From the NCBI RefSeq assembly GCF_001428845.1, contig NZ_LMIU01000028.1, positions 1 to 64,000 on the forward strand: a DNA stretch of 64,000 nt, written 5' to 3'. The translations under genes were made by a program, and so were the position numbers. The first letter of the stretch is position 1, and the number at the start of each line of letters is the position of its first letter. The DNA is from Achromobacter sp. Root83 (GTDB lineage Bacteria; Pseudomonadota; Gammaproteobacteria; Burkholderiales; Burkholderiaceae_B). The notes beneath the pieces were generated by a model, which saw only the letters and a program-made list of their open reading frames with translations, was not told the DNA's origin and searched no databases. This document shows positions 62,876 to 64,000 of the stretch, piece after piece.

Positions 62876-63288
62876 ACGAAGGTATCAATGTCGCAGGCAT
62901 ATACGTGGATGACCAGGATGCGGCGCTGGCGTTCTACGTGGACAAGCTGGGGTTTCGCGTGCACACCGACGTGCGCAACGGCCCCTACCGCTGGCTCACG
63001 GTCCAGCATCCGGACCAGCCCTCGTTTCAACTGGGCCTGTTCCGGCCCGGCCCGCCCATCCACGACGAGGCCACCGCGCAAACCCTGCGCGCCATGGTCG
63101 CCAAGGGCGCGATGCCGTCCCTGGTGCTCTCCGTCGCCGACTGCCGCGCCAGCTACGCCCGCCTGAAAGCCCTGGGCGTGGAGTTCACCGAGGAACCGGT
63201 GGATCGCTACGGCAGCGTCGACGCGGGTTTTCGCGACCCGGCGGGCAATGGCTGGAAGATGATCCAGGCCCCAAAAAGCGCGGGGTGA
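62872..63288 (+). CDS. VOC-family protein coupled to an AraC-type gene
   Basis: A 138-residue VOC-fold protein: NVAGIYVDDQDAALAFYVDK opens the first half; VLSVADCRASYARLKALGVE and DPAGNGWKMIQ close the second. Relatives occur as stand-alone glyoxalase-like enzymes and as ligand-binding partners. AAGGAGGAG lies 2-10 bases before the ATG, which overlaps the preceding stop. The AraC-VOC pair recurs in many proteobacteria, suggesting a joint regulatory or detox role, but its ligand is not known. Confidence 0.87.
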   Translation: MNEGINVAGIYVDDQDAALAFYVDKLGFRVHTDVRNGPYRWLTVQHPDQPSFQLGLFRPGPPIHDEATAQTLRAMVAKGAMPSLVLSVADCRASYARLKALGVEFTEEPVDRYGSVDAGFRDPAGNGWKMIQAPKSAG

Positions 63289-63306
63289 CCCGCGCGTACA
63301 CGAAGC

Positions 63307-64000
63307 CTAGGCGGGCTGCGGCGAGGCCGACGCATCGAGCAGATGGTCGACGATGGCGAGGATCTGCTCTGCCGCCTGGGCGATATGGCGTTCCAGCGCG
63401 GCCTCCGCTTTTTCCGGCTGGCCCAGGCGGGCAAGCGCGATAAGTTCGGTGTGTTCGTCGTGGGCCTGCTGGCGGATCGGCGCGTTGACAATCTGGAAGC
63501 GGAAATAGCGCTCTGATTTTTCGTGCAGCGCGCGGACCATGCCCAGCGCCGCCGGCCGCTGCGCGGAGCGGTACAGGAATTCATGCAGTTGCCAGTTGAG
63601 ACGGCCCCACTGCTCCGGCGCGGCCTCGTCCATCTGCGCCACCACCTGCGCGGCGCGGTCCAGGTCGCCGTCGTCCTTCTGGTGCACGGCAACGCGAAGC
63701 AGCCACGGTTCGAGCCGCATGCGGATGTCGAAGAACTCCTGCACTTCGGTGCGCGACAGCATCGACACGTAAGCGCCGCGGTGCGGGATCATGTCGATCA
63801 ATCCCTCCGCGCTGAGCTGGCGGATGGCCTCGCGCACCGGCAGGCGGCTCACGCCCAGCTCTTCGGCGAACAGTTCCTGCCGCAACGCCGAACCCGGCGC
63901 GATCGCGCCGGACAGGATGCGGTCACGCAGTTCGTCCACGACCAGCTCGACGGCGGTCTTGCGGATCAGGCGGCCGGCGGAACCGGCGGCGGGGCGAGAC
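63307..64000 (-). CDS. GntR-family regulator with FCD domain (5' end beyond window)
   Basis: The frame stays open from 63307 to the right edge. Visible: winged helix (KTAVELVVDELRDRILSGAI, RQELFAEELGVSRLPVREAI) and an FCD effector domain (about 80-200, FFDIRMRLEPWLLR and RLNWQLHEFLYRSA). The codons upstream of the GTG at 63939 still read like the family (RLIRKTAVELVVD), so the true start is beyond 64000. FCD regulators bind carboxylates and repress catabolic genes; the target must be outside the window. Confidence 0.88.
   Translation of the reverse strand, partial: SRPAAGSAGRLIRKTAVELVVDELRDRILSGAIAPGSALRQELFAEELGVSRLPVREAIRQLSAEGLIDMIPHRGAYVSMLSRTEVQEFFDIRMRLEPWLLRVAVHQKDDGDLDRAAQVVAQMDEAAPEQWGRLNWQLHEFLYRSAQRPAALGMVRALHEKSERYFRFQIVNAPIRQQAHDEHTELIALARLGQPEKAEAALERHIAQAAEQILAIVDHLLDASASPQPA

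Noticed and set aside
1..64000. CRISPR arrays, tRNA or rRNA genes
   Set aside because: No regularly spaced direct repeats and no tRNA- or rRNA-like sequence recognised on reading both strands.

Overview
The window is GC-rich DNA of a betaproteobacterium of the Alcaligenaceae type (Achromobacter/Bordetella-like). This is inferred from the codon usage, the two Bug-family periplasmic binding proteins, the many LysR/AraC regulators and the dense small catabolic operons. It holds about 60 supportable genes. I see no rRNA, tRNA or CRISPR array. Only an IS3-type tip (left edge), an IS256-type transposase scrap (about 44.4-44.6 kb) and a few gene remnants speak of mobility.

Layout. 0-6.5 kb: IS3-family end, a lone alpha/beta hydrolase, then a tightly packed operon (YcaC-like hydrolase, XapX, YtcJ-like amidohydrolase, DoxX, MFS exporter). 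6.5-13.4 kb: a cNMP-binding/flavoprotein fusion that lacks its NADPH domain, two tail-to-tail AraC paralogues, a SulP permease, a sugar O-acetyltransferase and a citrate-synthase-like protein with an N-terminal helix-turn-helix. 13.5-17.1 kb: 2-hydroxyacid dehydrogenase, FAH-family protein, SDR and Bug protein, divergent from the HTH-citrate synthase. 17.3-24.2 kb: an outer-membrane barrel and a LysR regulator divergent from an FAD/Fe-S oxidoreductase, SDR and DapA-like lyase/aldolase operon. 24.5-29.4 kb: secreted unknown protein, diguanylate cyclase, PhnB-like protein, YadA-type trimeric autotransporter. 29.4-35 kb: RidA/LysR pair, CatR-like LysR divergent from catB, with a Bug protein, cupin and DJ-1/PfpI protein.

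About 35.2-46.5 kb looks like an acquired block with visibly lower GC. A minus-strand tripartite RND efflux operon (outer-membrane factor, an overlooked 71-residue membrane peptide, adaptor, pump) faces a plus-strand mipA-like/response-regulator/histidine-kinase operon. The shared 190-bp region carries a GGTAAG-N5-GGTAAG direct repeat inside an 11-bp inverted repeat, a plausible operator for the response regulator. The block ends with the IS256-type remnant and a PAS-GGDEF-EAL gene.

46.6-53.4 kb: a TPR/glycosyltransferase-like protein and a sulfatase module (exported sulfatase, membrane-anchored formylglycine-generating enzyme with both active-site cysteines, HAD lipoprotein phosphatase). 53.4-64 kb: a LysR scrap, DUF1697 protein, CDF-like transporter, two VOC proteins, SDR with divergent AraC, a large MscS-type (YbiO-like) channel, a methyltransferase, phosphoglycolate phosphatase, a sensor-less AraC protein translationally coupled to a VOC protein, and a GntR/FCD regulator cut by the right edge.

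The most notable items are the hidden small gene and operator in the efflux block, the flavoprotein that has lost its NADPH domain, the HTH-citrate synthase beside an AT-rich operator-like dyad, and a sulfatase maturation module that seems to work outside the cytoplasm. No wholly new system can be claimed from sequence alone.
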